Shown piece after piece: positions 8,909 to 10,530 of a DNA stretch of 10,530 nucleotides; the stretch's first letter is position 1; each line of letters opens with the position of its first letter. The position numbers and the translations under genes are program-made. The notes under the pieces were generated by a model. It saw only the letters and a program-made list of their open reading frames with translations, was not told where the DNA came from and ran no database searches. Origin of the DNA: Scedosporium boydii (taxonomy: Eukaryota; Ascomycota; Sordariomycetes; Microascales; Microascaceae); NCBI GenBank assembly GCA_002221725.1, contig NJFT01000438.1:1-10530 (forward strand). Reading direction: 5' to 3'.

Positions 8909-9503
8909 GGTGCTAAAATCGAAATTTCTTGATGAATCGGAGAGATCAAAGGTTGACGGCTCGAGTTTTCGAATAACAAGAAAAAAGGCCGCAAAATGTA
9001 TCAGAGAACTCGTGAGCAACCTTAAGTCGCCTAGGGCACAAGAAAGCAGTATCTAGGCTGGTGGGCCTATCATTAAGCCTCTAGTCCTCTGGAAGAGACA
9101 CGGTCGTGGCGATTGTGACTTTTCGAGGCTCGGGGATGGTAGAAAAAGAATCACCCATCAATACAATCCACGCAATGCATAACCTTTCTGCAAGAAACGC
9201 GTTGTGCATGCACCGAAAATGGAATAGCCTCGATAATCGAGAATACTATCTTTTCATATTCTTCGAACCTCGGTTGAATACCATTTCTCTCAAAAGGAAC
9301 AAATTCTACTAATACTCGATATAGTTATAGTATATGATCCGATTCCATCAATTTGCCCATCAACGATCATCCATCCCCTTGAACCTAGACTTTCTTTTTG
9401 TTAGGCCCCCGATATCAGCAATTCAAGAAGTAGTGTACTCTGTAGTACGGTTGGCACCGAAGTAGCATTTGAAGTCGGGTGATGTAAATCCAGACGAATT
9501 TGG

Positions 9504-9514
9504 ATTGGGATTGG
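9504..9514 (-). promoter_or_regulatory. two tandem CCAAT boxes (minus strand) in the dnm1-cox19 divergent region
   Basis: ATTGG occurs at 9504-9508 and 9510-9514, so the minus strand reads CCAATCCCAAT. The pair is about 600 nt upstream of dnm1 and 410 nt upstream of cox19. The CCAAT-binding HAP complex is a known regulator of respiratory genes in fungi, which suits this neighbourhood. Binding here is inferred. Confidence 0.35.
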
Positions 9515-9788
9515 TAGAGCCGACTTGACTTTTGAACTCTGTCTCCCTCTCACCCTTACCTTTCTCCCCTCAAGCCTCTTTCAGAAGATTGTTCACCCAA
9601 AACGTTTCGTCGTACATTCGACCGATTTTCGAAGTTAGTCAATGTTGTCCCCATCCCCCTCAACGCATATTTTCTAGGAGCATTCGGGGGTGCATGCCTA
9701 ACAGGGATGGCCTGGTGCCCATTCCACCCATCCGCATATCTTGACATGAAACTAATTCTACAAAATCATGCAGGTTCCAATATCTCCA

Positions 9789-9817
9789 AAGTACAAAGTA
9801 CGAACTATTCCAAGTAC
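9789..9817 (+). repeat. three AAGTAC words just upstream of cox19
   Basis: AAGTAC occurs at 9789-9794, 9796-9801 and 9812-9817; the first two are 7 bases apart. The cluster ends about 110 nt before the cox19 ATG, in the expected promoter or leader. The same word recurs in other noncoding parts of the window. Confidence 0.6.
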
Positions 9818-9926
9818 AACAAGCCCTTAGCTATTATCCAGATCACGGAGATTGGATCCGGCATTGGGTGAGCTTGTTGCAATCAAACATTCGTTCCAGT
9901 TGGACATTGTATCGTCAATCGAGACA

Positions 9927-10440
9927 ATGAGCTCCTTCGGAGGTCCCGGGACCAAGCCGGCCACAAAGCCCACTCCGTAAGTTCGAATGAGCCTCATTTC
10001 TACTCTTCTCAGCTGATGCCGAATTCACCGCACCAGCCCTCAAAGGGGCAGCTTTCCTCTTGATCATGATGGTGAGCCTCCACCAATCCCCGACTTACAT
10101 TCCGCGCAGTTCTGGGCTTCGTAGCTCATCTATGTAGGCGAATGCAAGGATGTCATGACAACATACCTCACTTGTATCAATAAGGTCGGCGGTGTGAACA
10201 AGCCTGAGTGCCGCGACCTCGCGAAGGCGTACCTCGCTTGCCGTATGGATCGGTACGTGCCAGGTGTTGGAGCGGATGTTAATCCCGTCATGCTCGCTAA
10301 TGTTACCTAGAAACTTGATGGCTCGAGATGACTTCAAAAACTTGGGCTTTCAACCCGACTTGAACCAGAAGCAAACATCCTCGACAAAGGATGGCCCAAA
10401 AGACGGCGAGGGTGGAGCGCCAGGAGAACTACGATGGTGA
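9927..10440 (+). CDS. cox19: Cox19, twin CX9C copper-related cytochrome c oxidase assembly factor
   Basis: Exons are 9927-9976, 10037-10071, 10138-10252 and 10311-10440; introns of 60, 66 and 58 nt have donors GTAAGT, GTGAGC and GTACGT. The joined frame gives 109 residues ending in TGA. A Gly/Pro/Lys-rich N-terminus (MSSFGG start) precedes the conserved FPLDHDGEC block (23-31). The twin CX9C motif follows: C31/C41 and C53/C63. The conserved MDRNLMARDDFKNLGF block (65-80) comes next, then a hydrophilic tail. Cox19 is a small soluble protein of the cytosol and mitochondrial intermembrane space, imported and oxidised by Mia40. It is needed for copper and redox handling during cytochrome c oxidase assembly. 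Other CX9C proteins (Cox17, Cox23, Pet191) lack this combination of flanking blocks. Very short exons (35 nt for exon 2) make it easy to miss with single-frame searches. It is divergent to dnm1. Confidence 0.95.
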
Positions 10441-10480
10441 TGCCTTCAGATTTCAGATGAGAAAATTTCCACTCCATTGT

Positions 10481-10530
<50 letters not shown>
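10441..10530 (+). repeat. cox19 3' flank with TTTTC repeats and T31 tract at the window end
   Basis: After the stop codon come about 40 ordinary bases, then TTTTC repeats (10481-10495) and 31 uninterrupted T (10496-10526), ending in AAAA. This is probably the cox19 3' UTR or just beyond it. Long homopolymers like this are hard to sequence, so its exact length should be treated with caution. No terminator or polyadenylation site can be fixed. Confidence 0.8.

Larger units (their letters stand above)
8909..9926. other. divergent intergenic region between dnm1 and cox19
   Basis: About 1.0 kb separates the two start codons, and the genes point away from each other, so both promoters must lie here. 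No coding gene is supported; the frames at 9106-9312 and 9532-9744 show no motif. Two CCAAT boxes in tandem (9504-9514) and three AAGTAC words (9789-9817) are listed separately. A pyrimidine-rich stretch at about 9540-9590 could belong to a cox19 promoter or leader. Confidence 0.7.

Noticed and set aside
8909..9019. 37-residue in-frame N-terminal extension of dnm1 with a hydrophobic stretch
   Set aside because: The frame is open upstream but the only initiation codon is TTG at 9019. MAALGEDLL at 8908 has a strong context and matches the usual dynamin N-terminus.

Overview
The window comes from a filamentous ascomycete (Pezizomycotina). It carries four protein genes interrupted by ten short spliceosomal introns (51-128 nt, with GT..AG ends and mostly CTAAC/CTRAY branch sites). 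The protein sequences look most like Eurotiomycetes, possibly Onygenales; that placement rests on remembered protein similarity and is tentative.

Layout, left to right: (1) the 5' two-thirds of a calnexin gene on the minus strand (1-1405), running off the left edge; (2) a gene-free stretch of about 1.8 kb (1406-3199) holding the calnexin upstream region, a 7-bp minisatellite, an (AC)20 microsatellite, a strong G-quadruplex pattern and a triple CCAAT cluster; (3) a small secreted, GPI-anchored, cysteine-patterned protein on the minus strand (3200-3872); (4) a gene-free stretch of 2.4 kb (3873-6316) with a strong hairpin, a T25 tract and scattered AAGTAC words; (5) the complete dynamin-related fission GTPase gene dnm1/dnmA on the minus strand (6317-8908); (6) a divergent intergenic region of 1.0 kb (8909-9926); (7) the complete cox19 gene on the plus strand (9927-10440), encoding a twin CX9C protein of the mitochondrial intermembrane space; (8) a T31 tract that ends the window.

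Calnexin and the GPI protein both belong to the secretory pathway: calnexin folds glycoproteins in the ER, and the GPI protein would mature there. dnm1 and cox19 both serve mitochondria (division, and cytochrome c oxidase copper assembly) and are divergently transcribed from a shared upstream region. I found no mobile element, RNA gene, secondary-metabolite cluster or new defence-like system. This reads as an ordinary housekeeping region; the less familiar content is the GPI protein and the structured noncoding DNA.
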